Part shown: piece by piece, positions 10,274 to 19,797 of the stretch | Position numbering within the stretch: the stretch's first letter is position 1 | How the letters are laid out: every line of letters begins with the position of its first letter | Assembly (NCBI RefSeq): GCF_025947225.1 | Contig: NZ_CP110005.1 | Coordinates: 558,001-622,000 of the forward strand | DNA length: 64,000 nucleotides | DNA from: Flavobacterium sp. N2270 | GTDB taxonomy: Bacteria; Bacteroidota; Bacteroidia; Flavobacteriales; Flavobacteriaceae | Direction: 5' to 3' | Program-made: the position numbers and the translations under genes | Notes under the pieces: model-generated | Databases searched by the model: none | Told to the model about the DNA's origin: nothing | Seen by the model: only the letters and a program-made list of their open reading frames with translations

Positions 10274-11815
10274 TTACATTTTCATTAACCAATTTTTCAT
10301 TGAAACTTCATCGTTAATAATGTTTCTTAAGTCAGAAATGGCAACTCTATCTTGTTTCATAGAATCTCTATGACGAATTGTAACCGTTTTATCTTCTAAT
10401 GTTTGATGATCTACTGTAATACAAAATGGTGTTCCAAGCGCGTCTTGTCTTCTATAACGACGACCTACTGCATCTTTTTCATCATAAGCTACATTGAAAT
10501 CCCACTTTAACTCATCAATAATTTCTCTAGCAACTTCTGGCAAACCGTCTTTCTTTACTAAAGGAAGAATTGCTGCTTTTGTAGGCGCTAAAACTGAAGG
10601 CAAACGAAGAACCGTTCTTGTAGAACCATCTTCTAAAGTTTCTTCTTGTAATGCTTTTGAGAAAACCGACAAAAACATTCTATCTAAACCTACAGAAGTT
10701 TCTACTACATAAGGAACATAACTTGTGTTTGTTTCATTATCAAAAAATTGTAGTTTTTTACCTGAAAATTGTTCGTGTGCTTTTAAATCAAAGTCAGTTC
10801 TTGAATGAATTCCTTCAAGTTCTTTAAATCCGAATGGGAAATTGAATTCAATATCAGCAGCTGCATTTGCATAGTGTGCTAATTTTTCGTGGTCATGAAA
10901 ACGGTAATTTTCTTTTCCTAAACCTAAAGATAAATGCCATTTTAAACGTGTTTCTTTCCAAAACTCGTAATATTTCATTTCTTCACCTGGTTTTACAAAA
11001 AATTGCATTTCCATTTGTTCAAACTCACGCATTCTAAAAATAAATTGTCTTGCCACAATTTCGTTCCTAAATGCTTTTCCGGTTTGCGCAATACCAAAAG
11101 GAATTTTCATTCTACCTGTTTTTTGCACATTTAAGAAGTTTACAAAAATTCCTTGAGCAGTTTCAGGACGTAAATATAAATCCATTGCAGTATCTGCAGA
11201 AGCACCCAATTTTGTTGCAAACATTAAATTAAACTGACGAACTTCTGTCCAGTTTTTAGAACCAGAATCAGGACAAGCAATACCTAATTCTTCTATTAAG
11301 GCTTTTACATCAGCTAAATCTTCTTTTTCAAGAGAACGAGCCATTCGTTGTAAAATTTCATTTTTCTTTGCTAAATATTCTACAACTCTCCCGTTTGTAG
11401 TAATAAATTCTTCCTCATTAAAAGCTTCTCCAAAACGAACTCTTGCTTTTTCTATTTCTTTTTGTGCTTTAATGTTTAATTTTTCTGCATAATCTTCTAT
11501 TAAAACATCAGCACGATATCTTTTTTTAGAATCTTTATTATCGATTAAAGGATCGGAAAATGCATCAACGTGACCAGAAGCTTTCCATGTTGTTGGATGC
11601 ATAAATATTGAAGAATCAAGTCCTACGATATTTTCGTGCATTTGAACCATAGATTTCCACCAATATTCACGTATGTTTTTCTTTAGTTCAACACCATTTT
11701 GTGCATAGTCGTAAACTGCACTTAAACCATCGTATATTTCGCTTGACGGAAAAATATATCCGTATTCTTTTGCATGCGAAACTACATTTTTAAATAAATC
11801 ATCTTGTTTTGCCAT
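10274..11815 (-). CDS. glyS: Glycyl-tRNA synthetase, dimeric class II type
   Basis: 513 residues; charges tRNA-Gly in the cytosol. Seen: the N-terminal FMHPTTWKASGHVDAFSDP typical of alpha2 GlyRS; motif 2 FRNEIVARQFIFRMREFEQ (about 253-271); FPFGFKELEGIHSRTDFDL; motif 3 around ETSVGLDRMFL; and the C-terminal anticodon-binding domain (about 405-513). This is the single-chain type (sometimes glyQS), not the alpha/beta glyQ-glyS pair. A perfect -7 element sits only 5 bp before the ATG, suggesting a very short or absent leader. Confidence 0.97.
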   Translation of the reverse strand: MAKQDDLFKNVVSHAKEYGYIFPSSEIYDGLSAVYDYAQNGVELKKNIREYWWKSMVQMHENIVGLDSSIFMHPTTWKASGHVDAFSDPLIDNKDSKKRYRADVLIEDYAEKLNIKAQKEIEKARVRFGEAFNEEEFITTNGRVVEYLAKKNEILQRMARSLEKEDLADVKALIEELGIACPDSGSKNWTEVRQFNLMFATKLGASADTAMDLYLRPETAQGIFVNFLNVQKTGRMKIPFGIAQTGKAFRNEIVARQFIFRMREFEQMEMQFFVKPGEEMKYYEFWKETRLKWHLSLGLGKENYRFHDHEKLAHYANAAADIEFNFPFGFKELEGIHSRTDFDLKAHEQFSGKKLQFFDNETNTSYVPYVVETSVGLDRMFLSVFSKALQEETLEDGSTRTVLRLPSVLAPTKAAILPLVKKDGLPEVAREIIDELKWDFNVAYDEKDAVGRRYRRQDALGTPFCITVDHQTLEDKTVTIRHRDSMKQDRVAISDLRNIINDEVSMKNWLMKM

Positions 11816-11819
11816 ACTG

Positions 11820-11827
11820 CAAAAGTA
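11820..11827 (-). promoter_or_regulatory. -7 element almost touching the glyS start codon
   Basis: Minus-strand TACTTTTG ends 4 nt before the ATG at 11815. If used, transcription would start within a few bases of the start codon. No TTG is seen at the -33 position. Confidence 0.45.
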
Positions 11828-11875
11828 AAAAGTTGAATTGAAAAAAAGAAATAGAATTGAATAATTAAATTATTC

Positions 11876-12697
11876 TTAGTTATGATCAAAAATTGCGGTA
11901 CCAATTTTTGAAAACTCATTATAAACATTGATCTTATATTTTCCTTTTATAGTCTTGCTTTTTTCAAGATCTACATAAGTACAAATATCAATATCTTTTT
12001 GGGCGTAATTAGCTTCAACTTTAGCACTATAAATTAACTTAACATCTTTTAATTCAATGAAAGTACTTTCTGTTGAAATAATTTGGTTTCTAGGGTTAAC
12101 AATTTGAATGTAAAACTTCTTATCACCTTTTTTTATAAACTCATTGCCTTCAACCGTAAAACAAACTCTTAATTGTTGGATTTTCTTATCACTTGACCTG
12201 CCGTATTTATCAGTAATAATTTTAACTCCTCGTGCGTTAATATTAGTAACAGAAAGTTTATCGGCCTTTATATTAACATCTTTTATTTTTAAGGATTCTA
12301 GCTTATTAAGTGTTTTTTTATCTGAACTTATTTTTTTAGTTAAAAAAACCACTTGCTTTGAATCGGTTTCAATAGCATTTTTTAAAATTTGAATTTGAGA
12401 ATCAATAATGTTTTCCTCTGAGTTATTAACATCATTGTCTTCAAAGTCCTCAACATCATTTTTTTTCGCCTTTGTTATAAAATTTAAAGAATTATCTTTT
12501 GTATTCAATCTTAAAGAATCATACTTTATTAAAATTTCATCAAGCTGACTTTGTTTTAATTTACTTTCTTCAAAAGATTTCTCCTTAAAATTATCAAAAT
12601 TTGAAGTTACTTTGTAAAATTTAAATAATGAAAAAAGCAAAAGCAACACTAATATTAGTGTGCTTAGTTTTAAAACATTATTTTTCTTAAAAGCCAT
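11876..12697 (-). CDS. Membrane-anchored coiled-coil protein, function unknown
   Basis: 273 residues. One hydrophobic segment lies near the N-terminus (about 10-28, LSTLILVLLLLFSLFKFYK). A charged, helix-prone stretch rich in Lys, Glu and Asp follows (about 30-150), then a C-terminal beta-rich domain (about 165-273) containing FTVEGNEFIKKGDKKFYIQI. The layout suggests a single-pass inner membrane protein with a periplasmic or cytosolic coiled coil ending in a small beta domain. I do not recognise an enzyme motif. It is divergent from comF (62 bp apart). Similar proteins may carry a 'chromosome partitioning' label, which nothing here supports. Confidence 0.75.
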   Translation of the reverse strand: MAFKKNNVLKLSTLILVLLLLFSLFKFYKVTSNFDNFKEKSFEESKLKQSQLDEILIKYDSLRLNTKDNSLNFITKAKKNDVEDFEDNDVNNSEENIIDSQIQILKNAIETDSKQVVFLTKKISSDKKTLNKLESLKIKDVNIKADKLSVTNINARGVKIITDKYGRSSDKKIQQLRVCFTVEGNEFIKKGDKKFYIQIVNPRNQIISTESTFIELKDVKLIYSAKVEANYAQKDIDICTYVDLEKSKTIKGKYKINVYNEFSKIGTAIFDHN

Positions 12698-12759
12698 TTG
12701 TTAAAATTTTAATATAAATTAAGTCTATTTTTATATGTTTAACGTTATTTTTCGATAAA

Positions 12760-13443
12760 ATGCTAAAAAATCTGTTGAAATTAATTTTTCCTTCGCTTTG
12801 TTTTGGATGCAATGAACTTTTATTGTTAAATGAAGAAATTATTTGTTCTTCATGTAGACATGATTTACCATTGACCAATCATCATTTAAATCAAAACAAT
12901 GATACAACAAAAAAATTCTACGGCATAATAAATATTGAATTTGGTGCTTCCATGCTTTATTTTCATAAAAAAGGAACCGTTCAAAAATTAATTCATAATT
13001 TAAAATACAAAGGTAGAGAAGAAATAGGTGAATTACTAGGTGAATGGTATGGAAAAGAAATTAAGAACCATGAATTAATTAAGTCAATTGATTTTATTAT
13101 ACCTGTTCCACTACATTCTAAAAGATTAAAAGAAAGGGGATACAACCAAGTTGATCGTTTTTGTAATGCATTATCTAAAGAAACAGATATTCCTTATAAA
13201 AAGGAACTATTAATTAGAACAAAATACAACAAAACTCAAACCAAAAAATCTAAGAACGAACGTCAAGAAAATGTTCAAAATATATTTGACGTTGTCTTTA
13301 ATGAAAACGACTATGGGAAACACTTTTTACTTGTTGATGATGTAATAACATCTGGCGCTACATTAGAACTTTGTGCTAAAGCACTTTTAAAAATTCCAAA
13401 TTCAAAAGTAAGTATTGTCACTATTGCTTATACACAATCATAA
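12760..13443 (+). CDS. ComF family protein (phosphoribosyltransferase-like)
   Basis: 227 residues. The N-terminus has a zinc-finger-like pair of CxxC motifs (CFGCNE ... CSSC, about 13-33). The C-terminus has the PRPP-binding loop LLVDDVITSGATL (about 187-199), preceded by PVPLHSKRLKERGYNQ, the ComF signature. ComF proteins are cytosolic and contribute to DNA uptake in naturally competent bacteria, though the biochemical role is poorly defined and many non-competent bacteria have them. A lipoprotein gene follows 67 bp downstream on the same strand. Confidence 0.92.
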   Translation: MLKNLLKLIFPSLCFGCNELLLLNEEIICSSCRHDLPLTNHHLNQNNDTTKKFYGIINIEFGASMLYFHKKGTVQKLIHNLKYKGREEIGELLGEWYGKEIKNHELIKSIDFIIPVPLHSKRLKERGYNQVDRFCNALSKETDIPYKKELLIRTKYNKTQTKKSKNERQENVQNIFDVVFNENDYGKHFLLVDDVITSGATLELCAKALLKIPNSKVSIVTIAYTQS

Positions 13444-13510
13444 AAAAAAACAAAAAATTATGTTTACTTTAATTATAGTTGTTATTTTGCTTTAGAATTT
13501 AAGTTTATTT

Positions 13511-15121
13511 ATGAAAAAAATTTATTTTATATCACTGTCAATTATTTTTGGTTCTATATTTACCTTTACAAGTTGTGCTAAAAGAGGACAAATTTCTGGT
13601 GGCTTAAAAGATACGTTAGCTCCAAAAATTGTTAATAGTTACCCAGAAAACTACAAAACCAATTTTACTGGAAAAGAAATTAAAATAACTTTCGATGAAC
13701 TTATAAAGGTTAAAGACATCAATAAACAATTGATTATTTCTCCTCCAATGAAAAAAACACCAGTTATTGTTCCACAAGGTAGCGCAAGTAAATTTATTTC
13801 AATTAAAATTTTAGACACTTTACAAGACAATACTACTTATAGCTTTAATTTTGGTCAAAGTATTGTAGACAACAACGAAAGCAATCCGTATTCTCAGTTT
13901 AAGTATGTTTTCTCTACAGGTTCGTATATTGATTCGCTATCTTTAATGGGAAAAATTAAAGATTCATATGATCAAAAAGTAGAAAATTTCGTTTCAATTC
14001 AATTATATGATGCAAAAACATTTAATGATTCTACTGTATACAAAGAAACTCCATTGTACGTAACTAACACTTTAGATAGCTTAAAAGTGTTTGCTTTAGA
14101 AAATTTAAAGGCCGGAAATTACAAAATCATTGCACTTAAAGACAAAAACAATAATTATAAATTTGATCCGAAATCAGATAAAATTGCGTTTTTAAAAGAA
14201 ACTATTTCTATTCCTAACGATACTTTATATCAATTAGAGCTTTTTAAAGAAGTAGAGAAGTTTAAAGCAACAAAAGTTTCCCAAGAATCAACTAACAAAT
14301 TTTTCTTAGCTACCGAAGGAAATAAGGAAAACATAAATGTGACTGCCTTGAACGGAACTGAAAAAGTACCCGTAATAGTTACTAAGTATGCGCTAAAAGA
14401 AACTGACTCTGTTCAGTTGTTTATTCCAAACATTAAAATTGATTCTTTGCAGTTTAAAGTAGAAAAAGGTGCTTTTTCTAAAACTTTTAAAACAAAAATT
14501 AAAGAGTTAAAAACTACCGACACATTAAAAATAGATGTTTCACAAAAAAGTATTTTAGCTTTTAGAGAAAAATTAACTCTAACTTCATCAACACCAATTA
14601 TAAAAATTGACAATTCAAAAATAAGTTTAATTAACAAAGATTCTACTGAAGTGAAATTTACTTCAGTTTATGATGAATTTAATCAAAAAATTGAATTTGA
14701 CTTTAAAAAAGAAGAAGATCAAAAATACAACTTACAACTATTACCAGGAGCAATTATAGATTTTTACGACACAAAGAATGATACTCTAAGTTATAAATTA
14801 AGCACCAAATCTTTTTCTGATTATGGTAATTTAAAGGTAAACTTGAAAAACGCTAAAAGATTCCCTATACTACTTGAGATTTTAAACCCTAAAGGAGATG
14901 TTATTGCCTCATCAATATCTAATGGTGAAGAATTCTTACAATTTGATTTAATTGAACCGAATGTATATTCACTTCGTGTAATTTACGACGATAATAAAAA
15001 TGGCTTTTGGGACACAGGTGATTATTTAGAGCAACGTCAAGCTGAAGAAGTAAAATACTATTCAAAAACAATTGATGTAAGAGCTAATTGGGATGTGGAC
15101 CAAGATTTTATTTTAGATTAA
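13511..15121 (+). CDS. Lipoprotein with N-terminal Ig-like (Big_5/SbsA-type) domain
   Basis: 536 residues. A type II signal peptide (lipobox FTSC, Cys about 22) is followed by an SbsA-type Ig-like domain (about 37-140: PKIVNSYPENYKTNFTGKEI ... ITFDELIKV). The rest is beta-rich, with repeated DTLxxxL-type segments. The C-terminus resembles a dockerin-like or carboxypeptidase-regulatory beta fold (LRVIYDDNKNGFWDTGDYLE). This is a common outer membrane lipoprotein type in Flavobacteriaceae; its function is unknown. Its 3' end overlaps the convergent amidase gene by 14 bp. Confidence 0.85.
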   Translation: MKKIYFISLSIIFGSIFTFTSCAKRGQISGGLKDTLAPKIVNSYPENYKTNFTGKEIKITFDELIKVKDINKQLIISPPMKKTPVIVPQGSASKFISIKILDTLQDNTTYSFNFGQSIVDNNESNPYSQFKYVFSTGSYIDSLSLMGKIKDSYDQKVENFVSIQLYDAKTFNDSTVYKETPLYVTNTLDSLKVFALENLKAGNYKIIALKDKNNNYKFDPKSDKIAFLKETISIPNDTLYQLELFKEVEKFKATKVSQESTNKFFLATEGNKENINVTALNGTEKVPVIVTKYALKETDSVQLFIPNIKIDSLQFKVEKGAFSKTFKTKIKELKTTDTLKIDVSQKSILAFREKLTLTSSTPIIKIDNSKISLINKDSTEVKFTSVYDEFNQKIEFDFKKEEDQKYNLQLLPGAIIDFYDTKNDTLSYKLSTKSFSDYGNLKVNLKNAKRFPILLEILNPKGDVIASSISNGEEFLQFDLIEPNVYSLRVIYDDNKNGFWDTGDYLEQRQAEEVKYYSKTIDVRANWDVDQDFILD

Positions 15122-15878
15122 TCGAAAAATCATCTTTATCATTTAAAAAATTTAGTTTCTCTCTTGTTTGAAGCAATTGTACTTTATCTAACGTTGCAAA
15201 AAACACATCGTCATTTTCATTTGCTTCTACGATGGAGTTTCCTAATTCATCAATCACAATTGAATGACCTACATATTCGTGTTTATTTCCATCTAAACCT
15301 ATTCGGTTAACACCAATAACAAAACTCATGTTTTCTATTGCTCTGGCTTTTAATAGCGCATCCCAAGCAGTAATTCTTGGCTTTGGCCAATTGGCAACAT
15401 AAATCAACAAATCGTATTCTTCAACATTTCTACTGAAAACAGGAAAACGCAAGTCGTAGCATATTTGCGGGCAAATTTTCCAATCTTTATACTGAATGAT
15501 TACTTTCTCTGCTCCTTGTGTATATTGTTCGTGTTCTCCAGCTAAAGAAAACAAATGCCTTTTATCATAGGTTTTTATTTCTCCATTTGGATAGACAAAA
15601 ACAAATCGGTTATAATAATTGGTGTTTTCTTTAATTATGATACTTCCACAAATTGCAGCTTGTTTAGATTTTGCAACTTCTTGCATCCAACTTACAGTAT
15701 CTCCAGTCATTGTTTCCGCTAAATCGTTAGGAAACATCGTAAAACCAGTAGAAAACATCTCGGGCAACACAATTAAATCAACTGGTTGCGAAATTGTATT
15801 TATTATCTGTTCAAATTGTACTCTATTTGCTTTTGGGTTTTCCCAAATTAAATCGGATTGAATGATTGCTATTTCCAT
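15108..15878 (-). CDS. Nitrilase-superfamily amidase (omega-amidase type)
   Basis: 256 residues from MEIAIIQSDL. The longer frame to 15905 would begin inside the sdh terminator, so this ATG is preferred. Catalytic triad visible: Glu40 (LPEMFSTGF), Lys in TYDKRHLF, and Cys in ICPQICYDLRFPVF. The set YDLRFPVF plus IYVANWP is typical of the YafV/omega-amidase branch, which hydrolyses alpha-keto-glutaramate or -succinamate from transamination reactions (family knowledge; substrate inferred). It overlaps the 3' end of the lipoprotein gene by 14 bp with no terminator between. Confidence 0.9.
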   Translation of the reverse strand: MEIAIIQSDLIWENPKANRVQFEQIINTISQPVDLIVLPEMFSTGFTMFPNDLAETMTGDTVSWMQEVAKSKQAAICGSIIIKENTNYYNRFVFVYPNGEIKTYDKRHLFSLAGEHEQYTQGAEKVIIQYKDWKICPQICYDLRFPVFSRNVEEYDLLIYVANWPKPRITAWDALLKARAIENMSFVIGVNRIGLDGNKHEYVGHSIVIDELGNSIVEANENDDVFFATLDKVQLLQTREKLNFLNDKDDFSINLK

Positions 15879-15888
15879 ACTATAAAAA

Positions 15889-15922
15889 TAAAAAACGTCC
15901 TGCATATACAGGACGTTTTTTT
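15889..15922 (-). terminator. Terminator of the sdhC-sdhA-sdhB operon
   Basis: A perfect 12-bp stem, AAAAACGTCCTG (15891-15902) with CAGGACGTTTTT (15909-15920), with a 6-nt loop and T tracts on both strands. Confidence 0.85.
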
Positions 15923-15941
15923 ACAACTATTTTGTTAAAAA

Positions 15942-16685
15942 CTATTTAATACTAGCTTTTAAGTATTCTCTGTTCATACGAGCAATGTTTTCAAGAGAAA
16001 TTCCTTTAGGACATTCTACTTCACAAGCTCCTGTATTAGTACAGTTTCCAAAACCTTCTGTATCCATTTGGTTTACCATGTTCATAACACGATCAGCCGC
16101 TTCTACTTTACCTTGTGGCAACAAAGCAAATTGAGAAACTTTTGCAGAAACAAATAACATTGCTGATGAGTTTTTACAAGTTGCTACACAAGCACCACAA
16201 CCAATACAAGTTGCAGCATCGAAAGCATCATCAGCATCTTTTTTATTAATTGGAATGTTGTTTGCATCTTGAGTATTTCCTGAAGTATTTACAGAAATAA
16301 AACCACCTGCGTGCTGAATTCTATCGAACGAACTTCTGTCTACAACTAAATCTTTAACAACCGGAAATGCTTTTGCTCTAAATGGCTCAATATAAATAGT
16401 ATCACCATCCTTAAACATACGCATATGCAATTGACACGTAGTTACCGCTCTATCTGGTCCGTGAGCTTCACCATTAATATACAAAGAACACATACCGCAA
16501 ATTCCCTCACGACAATCGTGGTCAAATGCAACAGGCTCATCACCTTTTTGAATTAATTCGTCATTTAATACATCTAGCATTTCAAGGAAAGACATATCTG
16601 GAGAAACATCGCTAATTTTATAATCAACTAGTTGTCCTTTATCTTGAGCGTTTTTTTGACGCCATATTTTTAATGTAAGATTCAT
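15942..16685 (-). CDS. sdhB: Succinate dehydrogenase / fumarate reductase iron-sulfur subunit
   Basis: 247 residues; carries electrons from SdhA to the membrane quinone site. All three cluster motifs are visible: 2Fe-2S (CREGICGMC with a later TTCQ, about 58-83), 4Fe-4S ([11 protein letters not shown], about 160-170) and 3Fe-4S ([14 protein letters not shown], about 210-223). Third gene of the operon, separated from sdhA by 82 bp that carries short repeats. Length is normal for the B-type Bacteroidetes enzyme. Confidence 0.97.
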   Translation of the reverse strand: MNLTLKIWRQKNAQDKGQLVDYKISDVSPDMSFLEMLDVLNDELIQKGDEPVAFDHDCREGICGMCSLYINGEAHGPDRAVTTCQLHMRMFKDGDTIYIEPFRAKAFPVVKDLVVDRSSFDRIQHAGGFISVNTSGNTQDANNIPINKKDADDAFDAATCIGCGACVATCKNSSAMLFVSAKVSQFALLPQGKVEAADRVMNMVNQMDTEGFGNCTNTGACEVECPKGISLENIARMNREYLKASIK

Positions 16686-16691
16686 ACTTTT

Positions 16692-16762
16692 AAGTTTAAA
16701 AGTCTTAATGCCTAAAGTTTAAAAGTCTTCTACTTAGAGACTTTTGACTTTCGACCTTTGAC
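16692..16762. repeat. Short direct repeats in the sdhA-sdhB gap
   Basis: The 15-mer AAGTTTAAAAGTCTT occurs exactly twice (16692-16706 and 16715-16729). It is followed by a GACTTTTGACTTTCGACC-type array (16739-16762) of the same family as the GTCAAAAGG array at 39461-39493 in opposite orientation. Confidence 0.7.
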
Positions 16763-16767
16763 TAATT

Positions 16768-18768
16768 TTATTTATAACTTCTTTGAACTAGTTTAATATT
16801 TTCAAACTTCAACTCTTCTTTATGTAAAACAGCTTCACTTGGTTTCCCTTTGTATTCCCAAGCAGCAACATAAGCAAAGTTTTCATCGTCACGCATTGCT
16901 TCACCATCTTCTGTTTGGTATTCTTCACGGAAGTGACCACCACAAGATTCGTTTCTATGTAAAGCATCTTTTGCGAATAATTCTCCTAATTCCATGAAAT
17001 CTGCAACACGCATTGCTTTTTCCAATTCTTGGTTAAAACTATCCAATGTTCCAGGAACACGAACATCTTTAAAGAACTCTTCTCTTAAAGCTGCAATTTC
17101 TTCGATTGCCTCTGTAAGTCCTTTAGCATTTCGTGCCATTCCAACTTTATCCCACATGATTTTTCCTAATTTCTTATGGAAATAATCTACAGAATGTGTA
17201 CCGTTATTATTAATGAATTTCTCTAATTGTTGACGTACATTATTTTCAGCTTCATCAAACTCTGGTGTATCTGTAGGAATTTTTCCTGTACGAATATCAG
17301 CAGCTAAATAATCACCTATAGTATAAGGTAAAACAAAATATCCATCTGCTAAACCTTGCATTAAAGCAGAAGCTCCTAATCTATTTGCACCATGATCAGA
17401 AAAATTAGACTCTCCAATTGAGAAACATCCAGGAATTGTTGTTTGCAAGTTATAATCAACCCAAGTACCTCCCATTGTATAATGAACCGCAGGGTAAATC
17501 ATCATTGGAGTTGTATATGGATTTTCATCAACAATTTTCTCATACATTTGGAATAAGTTACCGTATTTATTAGCAACAACTTCAGTACCTAATTGTTTCA
17601 CTAAATCAGCATCATTTTCATCTAAATGCTTAATTTTAGCTTGTTCTTTACCGTAACGTTGAATTGCAGAAGCAAAATCTAAATAAACAGCTTCTCCTGT
17701 TTTATTTACTCCGAAACCAGCATCACATCTTTCTTTAGCAGCACGAGATGCAACATCACGAGGTACTAAGTTACCAAAAGAAGGATAACGACGCTCTAAG
17801 TAATAATCTCTATCTTCTTCAGCCAATTGTGTTGGTTTTAATTTTCCTTCACGAATTGCTTGAGCATCTTCTAGTTTTTTAGGAACCCAAATACGACCGT
17901 CATTACGTAATGATTCAGACATTAACGTTAATTTAGACTGATGATCTCCAGAAACTGGAATACATGTTGGGTGAATTTGTGTATAACAAGGGTTTGCAAA
18001 AAATGCTCCTTTTTTGTGGATTTTCCACGCTGCAGTAGCATTACTTCCCATTGCATTTGTCGATAAGAAGAAAACATTTCCATAACCACCTGAAGCAATT
18101 ACTACCGCATGAGCTGAATGTCTTTCAATTTCACCTGTAACCAAGTTACGAGCAATAATCCCTCTTGCTTTTCCGTCTACTTTTACTAAATCTAGCATTT
18201 CGTGACGGTTATACATTTTTATCTTACCACGACCTATTTGACGGTTCATTGCCGAATAAGCACCTAATAATAATTGTTGACCGGTTTGTCCTTTAGCATA
18301 AAAAGTTCTTGATACTAATACACCTCCAAACGAACGGTTATCTAATAATCCACCATAATCACGAGCAAATGGAACACCTTGTGCTACACATTGGTCAATG
18401 ATATTTGCAGAAACTTCTGCTAAACGATGTACGTTAGCTTCACGAGCACGATAATCTCCTCCTTTTACAGTATCATAAAATAAACGGAATGTTGAATCGC
18501 CATCTCCTTGGTAGTTTTTTGCCGCATTGATACCTCCTTGTGCTGCAATTGAGTGAGCACGACGTGGAGAATCTTGGAAACAAAAAGCTTTTACGTTATA
18601 ACCTAATTCTGCAAGAGTTGCAGCAGCAGAACCACCTGCTAAACCAGTTCCAACAACAATAATATCAATATTACGTTTATTAGCTGGGTTTACTAAGTTA
18701 ATATGGTTTTTGTAGTCTGTCCATTTATCAGAAATTGGACCATTTGGTATTTTAGAATCTAAAGCCAT
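16768..18768 (-). CDS. sdhA: Succinate dehydrogenase / fumarate reductase flavoprotein subunit
   Basis: 666 residues; oxidises succinate to fumarate with covalently bound FAD. Seen: the FAD-binding [19 protein letters not shown] (about 37-55), [17 protein letters not shown] with the FAD-linking His, active-site segment [20 protein letters not shown] and the C-terminal SHGAN-type motif ([20 protein letters not shown]). Preceded by sdhC (18 bp) and followed by sdhB. Length is typical for Bacteroidetes. Confidence 0.97.
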   Translation of the reverse strand: MALDSKIPNGPISDKWTDYKNHINLVNPANKRNIDIIVVGTGLAGGSAAATLAELGYNVKAFCFQDSPRRAHSIAAQGGINAAKNYQGDGDSTFRLFYDTVKGGDYRAREANVHRLAEVSANIIDQCVAQGVPFARDYGGLLDNRSFGGVLVSRTFYAKGQTGQQLLLGAYSAMNRQIGRGKIKMYNRHEMLDLVKVDGKARGIIARNLVTGEIERHSAHAVVIASGGYGNVFFLSTNAMGSNATAAWKIHKKGAFFANPCYTQIHPTCIPVSGDHQSKLTLMSESLRNDGRIWVPKKLEDAQAIREGKLKPTQLAEEDRDYYLERRYPSFGNLVPRDVASRAAKERCDAGFGVNKTGEAVYLDFASAIQRYGKEQAKIKHLDENDADLVKQLGTEVVANKYGNLFQMYEKIVDENPYTTPMMIYPAVHYTMGGTWVDYNLQTTIPGCFSIGESNFSDHGANRLGASALMQGLADGYFVLPYTIGDYLAADIRTGKIPTDTPEFDEAENNVRQQLEKFINNNGTHSVDYFHKKLGKIMWDKVGMARNAKGLTEAIEEIAALREEFFKDVRVPGTLDSFNQELEKAMRVADFMELGELFAKDALHRNESCGGHFREEYQTEDGEAMRDDENFAYVAAWEYKGKPSEAVLHKEELKFENIKLVQRSYK

Positions 18769-18786
18769 AATCTTTTCGGATAAATA

Positions 18787-19656
18787 TTATTTAGAAATAA
18801 AGTGAATATATAATGGAATGATAGCAAATAATAACGGTACAATAACCGCAAATGCTTTTCCTAAAAATTTAATTGTATTATTCAACTTAGGACTATTAAC
18901 TCCTAACGATTGAAAAGCACTTGCAAAACCATGCCATAAGTGAAAACCTAAAACAATCATTGCCAATGCGTATGCAATTGTTGCAATTAAACCCGTTTTT
19001 GGGTTCTTAAAAAATGCAAAAGTAATTTTATGTAGATCTTTATATAAATCTGCCATTTTTACATTTGCTTGAACATTATAAACTTCTGTTTTGTTCTTAA
19101 TCACAAGTTGTTTTGGCATTGCACCTTCTTGTAATTTTTCATTTTCAGCTTGTACTTGATCAACAGGGTAATATTGCCCTACTGAAGTTCCAACATAAAA
19201 ATCTTGAGACATTCCAGGCTGCACTTCGATAGATTTAGTCATTAAAGGCATGTTTTTATCAAAATGCATTTTAGCCCAAAAATTGACCATGTGTGTAACG
19301 ATGAAAACTAAAATTAAAGTTCCTAAAACCGCCATATTTCTAGAAGCGAAACCACTATTAGCAGCAGCATTATTTTTCGCATAACCTATTGGCCTGGCTT
19401 TTTTGTTTTGAATTGCTAATAATATTCCATCTACTGCGTGAAATAAAATAGAAATGTAAGTTAGATAAGAAAGCAGTTTTACAGCTGGATTTGTAGTCAT
19501 GAATAAAGCATATTCATTAAACTGAAGCGGTGTTCCAAAGATTAATTGTAGATTACCTGCTAAATGTCCTGCCAAAAACAAGCATAAGAATAAACCTGTA
19601 AGAGCCATCCAGTATTTTTTACCAATAGACGACTTTAAAAGTGCTGATTTTGCCAT
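18787..19656 (-). CDS. sdhC: Succinate dehydrogenase cytochrome b subunit
   Basis: 289 residues; five-helix di-heme membrane anchor of the B-type enzyme that passes electrons to menaquinone. Membrane segments lie at about 14-34, 57-80, 106-127, 222-243 and 265-285. Candidate heme His residues are in FLAGHLAG, SILFHAVDG, FIVTHMVNF and FHLWHGF. Between helices 3 and 4 is an unusually long hydrophilic loop (about 130-205). Bacteroidetes SdhC proteins are usually about 220-235 residues, so this appears to be an insertion. First gene of the operon, with a promoter at 19696-19726. Confidence 0.92.
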   Translation of the reverse strand: MAKSALLKSSIGKKYWMALTGLFLCLFLAGHLAGNLQLIFGTPLQFNEYALFMTTNPAVKLLSYLTYISILFHAVDGILLAIQNKKARPIGYAKNNAAANSGFASRNMAVLGTLILVFIVTHMVNFWAKMHFDKNMPLMTKSIEVQPGMSQDFYVGTSVGQYYPVDQVQAENEKLQEGAMPKQLVIKNKTEVYNVQANVKMADLYKDLHKITFAFFKNPKTGLIATIAYALAMIVLGFHLWHGFASAFQSLGVNSPKLNNTIKFLGKAFAVIVPLLFAIIPLYIHFISK

Positions 19657-19695
19657 AATTTTTATTTGATTGTTCTTATTTTATTTAAAACCAAA

Positions 19696-19726
19696 CAAAA
19701 ATACACCATATTACCATTAACTACAA
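19696..19726 (-). promoter_or_regulatory. Promoter of the sdh operon
   Basis: Minus-strand TTG (19726-19724), a 20-bp spacer, TATTTTTG (19703-19696); the leader is about 35 nt. Confidence 0.7.
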
Positions 19727-19797
19727 CCTTTTCAAGCTAATTTATAATGAATTTAAAAAACGTTTAAGCTATGCAAAACCAATATTAAAAAAACGTT

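Noticed and set aside
11876-12697. ParA-like chromosome partitioning protein
   Set aside because: No Walker A motif; the protein is a single-pass coiled-coil protein with a beta domain.
15879-15905. Upstream ATG for the nitrilase-family gene
   Set aside because: It falls in the loop of the sdh terminator; family proteins begin at the later Met (MEIAIIQ).
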